Positions 1-5,526 of a DNA stretch of 5,526 nucleotides are shown in pieces (positions within the stretch are counted from its first letter, which is position 1; the number at the start of each line of letters is the position of its first letter). A model generated the notes under the pieces. It was not told the DNA's origin. It saw nothing but the letters and a program-made list of their open reading frames with translations, and made no database searches. Source of the DNA: Brucellaceae bacterium. Its GTDB lineage: Bacteria > Pseudomonadota > Alphaproteobacteria > Rhizobiales > Rhizobiaceae. The position numbers and the translations under genes are program-made. Where the stretch lies: positions 1-5,526 of the forward strand of contig JAIRVW010000024.1 of assembly GCA_031253705.1 (NCBI GenBank), written 5' to 3'.

Positions 1-32
1 CGTATATCTGACCAGATATACGGTCTTTTTTT
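1..32 (+). terminator. Rho-independent terminator for a rightward gene outside the window
   Basis: Positions 1-9 (CGTATATCT) and 14-22 (AGATATACG) form a perfect 9-bp stem with a 4-base GACC loop. A T7 run follows at 26-32. The T-tract is on the right, so this polarity terminates rightward transcription, which implies a convergent gene ending left of base 1 (inference). The leftward enoyl-CoA hydratase gene stops at 35, only 13 bases from the hairpin. Whether the structure also ends that transcript depends on an A-tract to the left that is not in the window. The stem is AT-rich, so it is a moderate rather than strong terminator. Confidence 0.65.
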
Positions 33-34
33 AT

Positions 35-790
35 TCACTTTTTGCGCGAGAGGAACGCACCGACTGCCTGTGCTGTCTCTGCCGATTTCAGACGCTCGGC
101 GAAAATCTGCGCCTCGCGGTCAATCCGGTCGGTCAGTGGCTCTGCGGCACTGCGCAGCAAATCGCGGGTCAGTTGCAGTGCAACAGGCGGGCGTGCTGCC
201 AATCTGTGGGCGGTTTTCAAAACTTCCGCTTCCAGTTCTGCTTCCGGCACGATGCGCCAGACAATGCCGGCTTCCAGCGCCTGTGCGGCATTCATGGCTT
301 CGCCCATCGCCAGCAGGGCAAAGGCGCGCTGATAGCCCATAATTTTCGGACCAAGCAGGCTGGAGCCAGCTTCCGGCACCAGCCCGAGATCGACAAACGG
401 GGTGTGAAACACAGAGCGCGGTGTGGCAAAAGTCAGATCGCAATGCAGGTTCAGTGTGGTGCCGACGCCAATCGCCAGACCGTCCACGCCGGAGAGCAGC
501 GGTTTGCGTGTTAAGGCCAGTGTATGCAGAAAGTCGATAATCTCAGCACCGAGACTCCCCTGAGACAATGCAGCATTCATAAAATCCTGCATGTCATTAC
601 CGGCGGAAAATGCACCAGGCTGACCGAAAATGACGGTGACGCGGATCGCATCATCAGAATCGGCCTGTTTCAGAGCTTGGGCAATGCCGTCATACATATC
701 GCGGGTAATGGCATTTTTCTTTTCCGGCCGGTTGAGGCGGATAATCTGCACACCATCCTGATGTTCAATCTGAAGAAATTCACTCATCAT
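35..790 (-). CDS. enoyl-CoA hydratase/isomerase (crotonase) family protein, ECI2-like
   Basis: A 251-residue cytoplasmic crotonase, the usual size for the family. It acts on enoyl-CoA thioesters in fatty-acid or related acyl-CoA breakdown. The N-terminal RLNRPEKKNAIT (18-29) is the family signature. FSAGNDM (61-67) and GLAIGVG (104-110) supply the oxyanion hole. The two glutamates of classical hydratases (rat E144 and E164) align with T112 and F132. Instead E140, in the stretch HTPFVDLGLVPEAGSS, sits where peroxisomal-type delta3,delta2-enoyl-CoA isomerases (ECI2, yeast Eci1) keep their single catalytic glutamate. I therefore favour isomerase, or an atypical one-acid hydratase, over a standard hydratase. 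The start codon at 790 overlaps the stop of the upstream dehydrogenase by one base (TGATG), which indicates translational coupling. A second ATG follows at once at 787 (250 residues). An in-frame extension to 868 reads through the dehydrogenase gene, looks unlike the family, and is rejected. The exact substrate cannot be read from sequence. Confidence 0.93.
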   Translation of the reverse strand: MMSEFLQIEHQDGVQIIRLNRPEKKNAITRDMYDGIAQALKQADSDDAIRVTVIFGQPGAFSAGNDMQDFMNAALSQGSLGAEIIDFLHTLALTRKPLLSGVDGLAIGVGTTLNLHCDLTFATPRSVFHTPFVDLGLVPEAGSSLLGPKIMGYQRAFALLAMGEAMNAAQALEAGIVWRIVPEAELEAEVLKTAHRLAARPPVALQLTRDLLRSAAEPLTDRIDREAQIFAERLKSAETAQAVGAFLSRKK

Positions 791-2556
791 CAAATATCCT
801 GCAAAATTGCGGTTGCACCGGTCAGGCTGTTTGCACCGTTCAGCACGACCTGTCTGAGTGCCGCACATTCCTGAAGCGTATTCTCAGCAAAGAAGGTTGC
901 CAGTGCCGCCGCGTGATCATCATGCAGTCCGGCTTTGGTCTGATAAAGCGCGCCGACAGTTAGTGAGAGCAGACGCTGATAAGGTGTGGCACCGCAAAGC
1001 GCTGTCTGGCTATCGCCTTTGACGAGGCAATCCTGCAGGAAGCGCGTGGTTTCCTCCGCAATATCCAAAGCCGCTTCAAGCTGCGGAGCAATATTGCTGA
1101 GTGTGCCGGAAGTTTTGGCCTGTCCGGCAATGTCGCGCAGTTCTTGCAGAAAGCCGTGAATATGCCCGCCATTTTCAAGCGGCAGTTTGCGCATTACCAG
1201 ATCCATGGCCTGAATGCCGTTGGTGCCTTCATAAATCGGCAGGATGCGCGCATCGCGCAGCAACTGGGCAGCGCCGGTCTCTTCAATATAACCCATGCCG
1301 CCATGCACTTGAATGCCGAGAGAGGCAACATCCACGCCGCTGTCGGTGGAGAAAGCCTTGGCGAGCGGTGTCAGAAGGCTGGCACGGTTTGCCCAGAAGC
1401 TACTCTTGGCACTGTCGGCTTTGGCCATATCCAGTGCTTGTGCGCAAGAATAGCAAATGGCACGGGAAGCCTGTGTCAGCCCCTTCATAGTCAGCAACAT
1501 ACGCTGCACATCGGGATGCTCGATGATCGGGCTCATCTCTGCGCCCTTCGCAGCGTTTAAGGAACGTCCCTGACGACGCTCGGCTGCATAGGCACGGGCT
1601 TTCTGATAGGCTGCTTCAGCCACGGCAACGCCCTGAATGCCAACCAGCAGACGGGCATTGTTCATCATGGTGAACATGCAGGCGAGACCTTTATGTTCTT
1701 CGCCGATCAGGTAGCCGACAGCGCCTTTGCCACCAGTATCGCCAAAGCCGTCACCGTAAATCATCGTGCAGGTCGGCGAGGCATGAAGGCCGAGCTTTTC
1801 TTCCAGCCCTGCGCAGAACACATCATTGCGTGCGCCAAGCGAACCGTCTGCATTGACCAGAAATTTCGGCACCAGAAACAGCGAAATTCCCTTTGTGCCT
1901 GCCGGTGCATCGGGCAGACGTGCGAGCACCAGATGCACGATATTGTCGGTCAGATCATGCTCACCATAGGTGATGAAAATTTTCTGCCCGAAAATCCGGT
2001 AGCTGCCGTCACCGGCGCGCTCAGCACGGCTGCGCAAAGCACCAAGATCGGAACCTGCCTGCGGCTCGGTGAGGTTCATGGTGCCTGACCATTCACCGGA
2101 GATTAGTTTTTCGAGATAGGTGTTTTTCAGCTCATCACTGGCATGATGTTCCAGCGCTTCGACCGCGCCCATTGTCAGCGTGGAAGCAATAGCAAAGCCG
2201 AGTGAGCCGGAGTTCCACATTTCCGCAACCGCGACCGAGAGCAAAGTCGGCAGGCCTTGGCCGCCAAAGGCCGGATCGCCGGTCAATGCGTTCCAGCCGC
2301 CATCCGTCCAGTCTTTATAGAGCGCTTTCCAGCCCTCTGTTGTGGTGACTTTTGCATCTTTCAGTGTCGCGCCTTGCTGATCGCCTTTGGTGCGTAGCGG
2401 CGCGATGCGCGTTTCGCTGAATTTGGCCGCTTCCTGCAAAATGGCTTCGACAATATCCGGTGATAATTCTGAAAACAGCTCGGTTTTCAAAAGCTCCGGC
2501 AGGTCTGCAATCTGATTGAGTGTCTGGCTGATCTGACTGAGTGGCGCGCGATACAT
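790..2556 (-). CDS. long-type acyl-CoA dehydrogenase with C-terminal extension
   Basis: A 588-residue FAD flavoprotein that oxidises an acyl-CoA to the 2-enoyl-CoA and normally passes electrons to ETF. At about 590 residues it belongs to the long subfamily (FadE5/DmdC type) rather than the ~380-residue short-chain enzymes. In order: an N-terminal helical extension (about 1-80), the acyl-CoA dehydrogenase N-terminal and middle domains with MNLTEPQAGSD (160-170) and GQKIFIT (190-196), and the C-terminal helical domain with VHGGMGYIEE. The catalytic base is the glutamate in IYEGTNGIQA (about E443). A tail of about 120 residues resembles the acyl-CoA dehydrogenase C-terminal extension. All key motifs are intact. 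The ATG at 2556 has a strong GGAGG (2563-2567) six bases upstream, so this start is secure. The gene is first in an operon with the crotonase, which would act on its enoyl product. Members of this subfamily use anything from long-chain acyl-CoA to 3-methylmercaptopropionyl-CoA, so no symbol is given. Confidence 0.95.
   Translation of the reverse strand: MYRAPLSQISQTLNQIADLPELLKTELFSELSPDIVEAILQEAAKFSETRIAPLRTKGDQQGATLKDAKVTTTEGWKALYKDWTDGGWNALTGDPAFGGQGLPTLLSVAVAEMWNSGSLGFAIASTLTMGAVEALEHHASDELKNTYLEKLISGEWSGTMNLTEPQAGSDLGALRSRAERAGDGSYRIFGQKIFITYGEHDLTDNIVHLVLARLPDAPAGTKGISLFLVPKFLVNADGSLGARNDVFCAGLEEKLGLHASPTCTMIYGDGFGDTGGKGAVGYLIGEEHKGLACMFTMMNNARLLVGIQGVAVAEAAYQKARAYAAERRQGRSLNAAKGAEMSPIIEHPDVQRMLLTMKGLTQASRAICYSCAQALDMAKADSAKSSFWANRASLLTPLAKAFSTDSGVDVASLGIQVHGGMGYIEETGAAQLLRDARILPIYEGTNGIQAMDLVMRKLPLENGGHIHGFLQELRDIAGQAKTSGTLSNIAPQLEAALDIAEETTRFLQDCLVKGDSQTALCGATPYQRLLSLTVGALYQTKAGLHDDHAAALATFFAENTLQECAALRQVVLNGANSLTGATAILQDI
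797..800 (-). promoter_or_regulatory. Shine-Dalgarno of the crotonase gene
   Basis: AGGA on the minus strand lies 6 bases before the ATG at 790 and 9 bases before the ATG at 787. It is inside the last codons of the acyl-CoA dehydrogenase gene. It supports a start at 790/787 over the longer 868 start, but cannot choose between the two adjacent ATGs. Confidence 0.6.
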
Positions 2557-2574
2557 CTGCTTCCTCCGTTTGGC

Positions 2575-2594
2575 GCATTCCGGTGAAGGAATGC
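2575..2594 (-). repeat. inverted repeat / hairpin in the 5' leader of the dehydrogenase operon
   Basis: GCATTCC (2575-2581) and GGAATGC (2588-2594) are perfect 7-bp arms around a 6-base loop. The hairpin would form in the leader mRNA 7 bases upstream of the GGAGG Shine-Dalgarno. There is no T-tract after it, so it is not a terminator. It could be an mRNA-stabilising or translation-tuning element, or a protein-binding dyad. Its role is unknown. Confidence 0.45.
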
Positions 2595-2618
2595 AGCCAC
2601 AGTTCTCCTTAATGATTA

Positions 2619-2647
2619 TTGGTATCGGCTTATTACGTAAACGTCAA
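2619..2647 (-). promoter_or_regulatory. candidate sigma70-type promoter of the dehydrogenase-crotonase operon
   Basis: On the minus strand TTGACG (2647-2642) is a good -35 match. A weak -10, TACCAA (2624-2619), follows after 17 bases, and an alternative AATAAT (2620-2615) lies after 21. The implied transcript starts near 2612 or a few bases downstream, giving a leader of about 55 bases. The -35 is embedded in the operator-like dyad. The -10 assignment is uncertain. Confidence 0.4.
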
Positions 2648-2650
2648 TAA
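2630..2650. promoter_or_regulatory. operator-like ACGT-AA-ACGT dyad
   Basis: Plus strand: TTATT (2630-2634), ACGT (2635-2638), AA, ACGT (2641-2644), one extra C, then AATAA (2646-2650). The ACGT boxes and the flanking TTATT/AATAA arms mirror each other, apart from one inserted base on the right. The dyad overlaps the candidate -35 of the leftward fatty-acid operon. Paired ACGT boxes in AT-rich flanks recall sites of MerR-family LiuR-type regulators of acyl-CoA catabolism in proteobacteria; this comparison is from memory and not checked. No regulator gene is in the window. Confidence 0.45.
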
Positions 2651-2673
2651 AATCTCAGAGGGATGAAAATAAG

Positions 2674-2700
2674 AAAAAACCCGCCGATGAGGCGGGTTTT
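2674..2700 (-). terminator. Rho-independent terminator of purD
   Basis: A 10-bp stem pairs 2676-2685 (AAAACCCGCC on the plus strand) with 2691-2700 (GGCGGGTTTT) around a 5-base loop. Read leftward, the GC-rich stem is followed by a run of Ts (2679-2674) and then further T-rich sequence. It lies 23 bases past the purD stop at 2723. It also isolates purD from the dehydrogenase operon, which runs the same way and has its own promoter further left. Confidence 0.88.
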
Positions 2701-2722
2701 AAAGACAGTTTTTTAAAAGTGA

Positions 2723-4036
2723 TTATCGGGTTGCTTTTTCACGCTCAACAGCGCGCCAGCCGATATCTTTACGGCAGAAGCCTTCCGGCCAGTCGATTTT
2801 GGAAATTGCCTGATAGGCTTTTGCCTGCGCTTCAGAGACTGTTTTGCCGGTGGCAGTGACGTTGAGAACACGTCCGCCATTGGCCAGTAAATCGCCGTCC
2901 TTATGCACAGTGCCTGCATGGAACACTTTCACATCCGGCAGGGCATCGGCCTCTTCAACACCTTTAATGACCGTGCCTTTGCGCGGGGAGGCCGGATAGC
3001 CTTCGGCTGCCATAACAACAGTGAGCGCCGCATTGTCATTCCAGCGAATTGAAACCTGATCCAGAATATTATTGACTGCTGCCAGCATAATCACCAGCAG
3101 ATCATCTTTGAGGCGGGTCATCAGTACCTGACATTCAGGATCACCGAAGCGGGTATTATATTCGATGAGTTTCGGGCCGTCTTTGCCGATCATCAGACCG
3201 GCAAACAACACGCCGCTGAAAGGTGCGCCGATTTCAGCCATGCCGCGCATGGTCGGTTCAATCAGTTCTTTCATCACCCGTTCCGTCATGGCTTCATCCA
3301 TGATCGGGGCAGGGGAATAAGCGCCCATACCGCCGGTATTGGCGCCGGTATCGCCGTCGCCGACGCGCTTATGATCCTGCGCGCTGCCAAAAGGTAAAGC
3401 TGTTGTGCCGTCACAAATGCAGAAGAAGCTGGCTTCTTCACCGTCGAGAAACTCCTCAACCACAACTTCGGCACCGGCATCGCCGAAATGGCCTTCAAAA
3501 CAGGCATCCACGGCATCCAATGCTTCTTTCAAAGTCATGGCAACGACCACGCCTTTGCCTGCGGCCAGACCGTCGGCTTTAACGACAATCGGCGCACCAT
3601 GCTCACGGATATAGGCTTTGGCTTTCGGTGCATTGTTGAAACGGCCATAGCTGCCGGTCGGAATATTGAAGCGGGCGCAGAGGTCTTTGGTAAAACCTTT
3701 GGAACCTTCGAGCTGCGCTGCCGCCTGTGAAGGGCCGAAAACTTTAATACCGGCTTTCAGCAGCGGGTCGGTAATACCGGCAACCAGTGGTGCTTCAGGG
3801 CCGACAACAACCAGATCAATCTCAAAACTGTGGCAGAAGGCAATCACAGCATCATGATCATCAATGTCGAGATCGATCAGCGTGGCGCATTCGGCAATGC
3901 CCGGATTGCCGGGTGTGCAATAGAGTGTGCCGAGCAGCGGAGAGGCCGCCAGTTTCCAGCTAAGAGCGTGTTCGCGGCCACCGGAGCCGATGAGCAGAAC
4001 TTTAAGAGCTTCTGAGGAAGACGTGGTCACAGGCAT
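2723..4036 (-). CDS. purD: phosphoribosylamine--glycine ligase (GAR synthetase)
   Basis: Cytoplasmic enzyme of de novo purine synthesis: phosphoribosylamine + glycine + ATP gives glycinamide ribonucleotide, ADP and phosphate. The 437 residues match the usual ~425-430 plus a short N-terminal extension. Visible features: N-terminal [11 protein letters not shown] (15-25), [10 protein letters not shown] (78-87), the ATP-grasp glycine-rich loop [10 protein letters not shown] (153-162), the family signature [16 protein letters not shown] (227-242), and the Mg-binding [11 protein letters not shown] (291-301). The C-terminal domain ends with DIGWRA. No key residue is missing. The start is uncertain. 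The ATG at 4036 has GGAG only 2 bases upstream, whereas a GTG two codons later (4030) is 8 bases from the same GGAG, giving 435 residues. The family's core starts at LKVLLIG, so both leave about ten extra residues. The gene is divergent from ubiA and ends in its own terminator, so it is probably monocistronic. Confidence 0.97.
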   Translation of the reverse strand: MPVTTSSSEALKVLLIGSGGREHALSWKLAASPLLGTLYCTPGNPGIAECATLIDLDIDDHDAVIAFCHSFEIDLVVVGPEAPLVAGITDPLLKAGIKVFGPSQAAAQLEGSKGFTKDLCARFNIPTGSYGRFNNAPKAKAYIREHGAPIVVKADGLAAGKGVVVAMTLKEALDAVDACFEGHFGDAGAEVVVEEFLDGEEASFFCICDGTTALPFGSAQDHKRVGDGDTGANTGGMGAYSPAPIMDEAMTERVMKELIEPTMRGMAEIGAPFSGVLFAGLMIGKDGPKLIEYNTRFGDPECQVLMTRLKDDLLVIMLAAVNNILDQVSIRWNDNAALTVVMAAEGYPASPRKGTVIKGVEEADALPDVKVFHAGTVHKDGDLLANGGRVLNVTATGKTVSEAQAKAYQAISKIDWPEGFCRKDIGWRAVEREKATR

Positions 4037-4038
4037 TT

Positions 4039-4042
4039 CTCC
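4039..4042 (-). promoter_or_regulatory. Shine-Dalgarno that bears on the purD start
   Basis: GGAG on the minus strand is 2 bases from the ATG at 4036, which is too close, and 8 bases from the in-frame GTG at 4030, which is a normal distance. This favours GTG initiation. A stronger AAAGGAGGAG run lies further upstream (4071-4062) but has no ATG or GTG at proper spacing. Confidence 0.45.
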
Positions 4043-4095
4043 ATGATGTGCTTCAGGCTTGCTCCTCCTTTACGAAATCGGTAGAGAATTTGAAA

Positions 4096-4111
4096 GCATT
4101 TATAAGAATGC
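4096..4111. promoter_or_regulatory. shared AT-rich promoter region between purD and ubiA, with small dyad
   Basis: The plus strand has a -10-like TATAAG (4101-4106) for ubiA. The minus strand has TATAAA (4104-4099) for purD. The two overlap, so back-to-back promoters are likely. GCATT (4096-4100) and AATGC (4107-4111) flank them as an inverted repeat. Neither strand has a convincing -35 at 16-18 bases, which is common in alphaproteobacteria. The predicted leaders are about 20 bases for ubiA and about 55-60 for purD. This is inference from motif matches only. Confidence 0.3.
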
Positions 4112-4118
4112 AACTGCG

Positions 4119-4123
4119 AAAGG
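4119..4123 (+). promoter_or_regulatory. Shine-Dalgarno that supports the ubiA start at 4134
   Basis: AAAGG lies 10 bases before the ATG at 4134. It is modest but better than anything upstream of the in-frame TTG at 4059. Another in-frame ATG at 4173 has only a GGG nearby. Confidence 0.45.
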
Positions 4124-4133
4124 TTTGCATAAA

Positions 4134-5117
4134 ATGGTTCAGATTCAGGCGCGCGGCCAAACGGGCAAAGTTATGGACGCACCGTCCGGTCACTGGGTCT
4201 ACCGGTTATTGCCGCCGAGTCTGTGGCCCTATGCGCAGCTTGCCCGCTGGGATCGTCCGATTGGCTGGCAGTTGCTGCTCTGGCCGTGCCTGTGGTCAGC
4301 GGCCATGGTGGCGAGCGCCGGTGCTAAAGCCGGTGATGATGTCTGGTCTGTTTTGCCGTCTCTCTGGCATATGGCATTGTTTGTGATCGGTGCTATTGCC
4401 ATGCGCGGTGCAGGCTGTACGCTCAATGATCTGGCAGATCAGGATATTGACGACAAGGTTGCGCGCACGCGCTCCCGTCCGTTGCCGTCCGGTCAGGTCA
4501 GTCGCAAGCAGGCCTGGGCATTTTTAGGCCTGCAATGTCTGGTTGGCCTTGCCGTCGTGCTGCAGTTCAACTGGTTTACCGTTGGTTTAAGCTTTGCCTC
4601 GCTGGTTATCGTTGCGGCCTATCCGTTTATGAAACGTATTACCGACTGGCCGCAGCTGGTACTGGGTATGGCCTTTTCATGGGGCGCACTGGTTGCATGG
4701 TCGGCACAGACCGGTTCGCTGACATGGGCGCCGGTCTTGCTTTATGTCGGCGCGATCATGTGGACGATTGGTTATGACACAATCTATGCCCATCAGGATA
4801 AGGAAGATGATGCGCTGGTCGGTGTGCGTTCTACAGCGCGTCTGTTCGGAGCCAAAACCAAACTGGCATTGCTGCTGCTTTATGGTGGTGCGCTGATTTG
4901 TTTTGCATGGGCTTTTGCTGCGGCGGAAGTACCGATGCCTGCTTTGGCCGGTTTGCTCGCCGCCGGTGTGCATCTCTATCGCCAGATTATTGTGCTGGAT
5001 ATTGATAATCCGGAGCAGTGCCTGCGTCTGTTCCGCTCCAACAATATTGTCGGCTGGCTGGTTTTTGCCGGTCTGGTGCTTGGCTCCCTGTGGGTCGTCA
5101 TCAAACCAGTCATCTGA
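4134..5117 (+). CDS. ubiA: 4-hydroxybenzoate polyprenyltransferase
   Basis: An integral inner-membrane prenyltransferase that attaches the polyprenyl tail to 4-hydroxybenzoate in ubiquinone synthesis. With the ATG at 4134 the protein has 327 residues, near the family norm. Recognition starts at WPYAQLARWDRPIGWQL (31-47). The first Asp-rich motif is NDLADQDID (98-106), followed by RTRSRPLPSG. The second is YDTIYAHQDKEDD (214-226), followed by GVRSTARLFG. These bind Mg-diphosphate and the aromatic substrate. Eight or nine hydrophobic segments are visible, around 44-63, 75-95, 127-146, 150-165, 173-191, 198-214, 243-263, 268-286 and 305-323. The two Asp motifs lie in loops after segments 2 and 6, as expected. 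The longer TTG frame from 4059 has no Shine-Dalgarno and would fill the divergent promoter region. The ATG at 4173 (314 residues) is a real alternative. The gene is alone between a divergent and a convergent neighbour, so it is probably monocistronic. The tail length of the quinone cannot be told. Confidence 0.96.
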   Translation: MVQIQARGQTGKVMDAPSGHWVYRLLPPSLWPYAQLARWDRPIGWQLLLWPCLWSAAMVASAGAKAGDDVWSVLPSLWHMALFVIGAIAMRGAGCTLNDLADQDIDDKVARTRSRPLPSGQVSRKQAWAFLGLQCLVGLAVVLQFNWFTVGLSFASLVIVAAYPFMKRITDWPQLVLGMAFSWGALVAWSAQTGSLTWAPVLLYVGAIMWTIGYDTIYAHQDKEDDALVGVRSTARLFGAKTKLALLLLYGGALICFAWAFAAAEVPMPALAGLLAAGVHLYRQIIVLDIDNPEQCLRLFRSNNIVGWLVFAGLVLGSLWVVIKPVI

Positions 5118-5132
5118 TCCGGTTCACGTAAC

Positions 5133-5165
5133 AAAAATGCCGCTCTGATACAGAGCGGCTTTTTT
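5133..5165. terminator. bidirectional Rho-independent terminator between ubiA and pdxH
   Basis: A perfect 9-bp stem pairs GCCGCTCTG (5139-5147) with CAGAGCGGC (5151-5159) around a 3-base ATA loop. It is flanked by A5 on the left (5133-5137) and T6 on the right (5160-5165). It therefore works for ubiA, which ends at 5117, and for convergent pdxH, which ends at 5171. Confidence 0.92.
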
Positions 5166-5170
5166 GTTAT

Positions 5171-5526
5171 TTACGGATAGAATTTCTGGGTTGTCCAGTC
5201 GCCTTCCGGCACATCACGCTTAAAGATCAGGCGGTCATGCAGACGGAACGGACGGTCATGCCAGAATTCAATATAGGTCGGCTTGATACGGAAGCCCGAC
5301 CAGTATTCAGGGCGCGGAATTTCACCGATAGCAAAACGCGCAGTATATTCCGCAACTGCTTTTTCCAGCGCAAAACGGCTTTCCAGCGGGCGGGACTGTT
5401 TGGAAGCCCATGCGCCGATACGGCTGCCGCGCGGACGCGACTGGTAATAGGTATCAGCTTCCGCAGCGGTTACCTGCTCCACAGGCCCGCGCACGCGGAT
5501 CTGGCGGCGCAGGGATTTCCAGTGGA
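5171..5526 (-). CDS. pdxH: pyridoxine/pyridoxamine 5'-phosphate oxidase (5' end outside the window)
   Basis: The C-terminal 117 residues of PdxH, which is normally about 200-220 long. The enzyme is an FMN-dependent cytoplasmic oxidase that makes pyridoxal 5'-phosphate from pyridoxine or pyridoxamine 5'-phosphate. The frame stays open to the right edge, and the residues there ([10 protein letters not shown], then VRGPVEQV) are the conserved FMN-site strand, so the gene continues outside. The GTG codon at 5494 is an internal valine, not a start. Further motifs are [13 protein letters not shown] (fragment residues 29-41), [10 protein letters not shown], and the substrate-binding RLHDR (94-98), whose Arg and His match E. 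coli R197 and H199. The last residues, KFYP, replace the more usual RL-x-P ending, a mild variation. The gene is convergent with ubiA and shares its terminator. Confidence 0.95.
   Translation of the reverse strand, partial: HWKSLRRQIRVRGPVEQVTAAEADTYYQSRPRGSRIGAWASKQSRPLESRFALEKAVAEYTARFAIGEIPRPEYWSGFRIKPTYIEFWHDRPFRLHDRLIFKRDVPEGDWTTQKFYP

Noticed and set aside
788..868. Longer crotonase start at 868 (26 extra residues)
   Set aside because: The extra residues are an out-of-frame reading of the dehydrogenase 3' end. The Shine-Dalgarno and the TGATG overlap support 790/787.
524..874. Plus-strand open frame of 116 codons opposite the crotonase gene
   Set aside because: It is fully antisense to a well-supported gene, shows no recognisable motif, and has no ribosome-binding site of note.
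1144..1560. Plus-strand open frame of 138 codons opposite the acyl-CoA dehydrogenase
   Set aside because: Composition looks like a reverse-strand shadow, and the dehydrogenase motifs on the other strand are continuous and intact through this stretch.
1693..2088. Plus-strand open frame of 131 codons opposite the acyl-CoA dehydrogenase
   Set aside because: Same reasons: antisense to conserved coding sequence, with no family signature.
3332..3363. Repeated GCCGGTAT-like and GTCGCCG-like words within purD
   Set aside because: They are explained by codons for the conserved Gly/Asp/Thr-rich signature of PurD, so they are not an independent repeat.
4059..4133. TTG start for ubiA at 4059 (25 extra residues)
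   Set aside because: No Shine-Dalgarno, a weak start codon, and it would occupy the divergent promoter region. The extension does not resemble UbiA.
5171..5494. A complete 107-residue small protein starting at a GTG at 5494
   Set aside because: The frame continues upstream to the window edge with conserved PdxH residues ([10 protein letters not shown]), so this is the C-terminal part of pdxH.

Overview
The window is ordinary chromosomal DNA from an alphaproteobacterium, most likely the order Hyphomicrobiales (Rhizobiales) and plausibly near Brucella/Ochrobactrum. This rests on the style of the PurD, UbiA and PdxH proteins, the side-by-side arrangement of their genes, and a GC content that looks to be in the mid-50s percent by eye. 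The placement is inference; no search was run.

Layout, left to right. A hairpin with a T-tract (1-32) looks like the terminator of a rightward gene outside the window. A leftward two-gene operon follows: a long acyl-CoA dehydrogenase (790-2556), then a crotonase-family enoyl-CoA hydratase/isomerase (35-790). They are coupled by a one-base stop/start overlap. The leader of this operon (2557-2660) holds a candidate promoter, an ACGT-ACGT dyad that looks like an operator, and a small hairpin. Next is a clear terminator (2674-2700) for leftward purD (2723-4036), the glycinamide ribonucleotide synthetase of purine biosynthesis. A short divergent intergenic region (4037-4133) separates purD from rightward ubiA (4134-5117), the membrane 4-hydroxybenzoate polyprenyltransferase of ubiquinone synthesis. 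A bidirectional terminator (5133-5165) lies between ubiA and convergent pdxH (5171 to past the right edge), pyridoxine/pyridoxamine 5'-phosphate oxidase, which is cut off at its 5' end.

How the genes work together. The dehydrogenase and the crotonase form a catabolic acyl-CoA (beta-oxidation-like) module that probably responds to a fatty-acid or branched-chain acyl-CoA signal through the dyad. purD, ubiA and pdxH are separate housekeeping genes for purines, ubiquinone and vitamin B6. They are neighbours rather than one pathway, although ubiquinone accepts electrons from acyl-CoA dehydrogenases via ETF.

I see no mobile element, CRISPR array, tRNA, rRNA or new system. The points most worth a second look are the isomerase-like active site of the crotonase, the operator-like dyad ahead of the fatty-acid operon, and the unclear translation start of purD, which has an unused strong Shine-Dalgarno and a tiny upstream frame.
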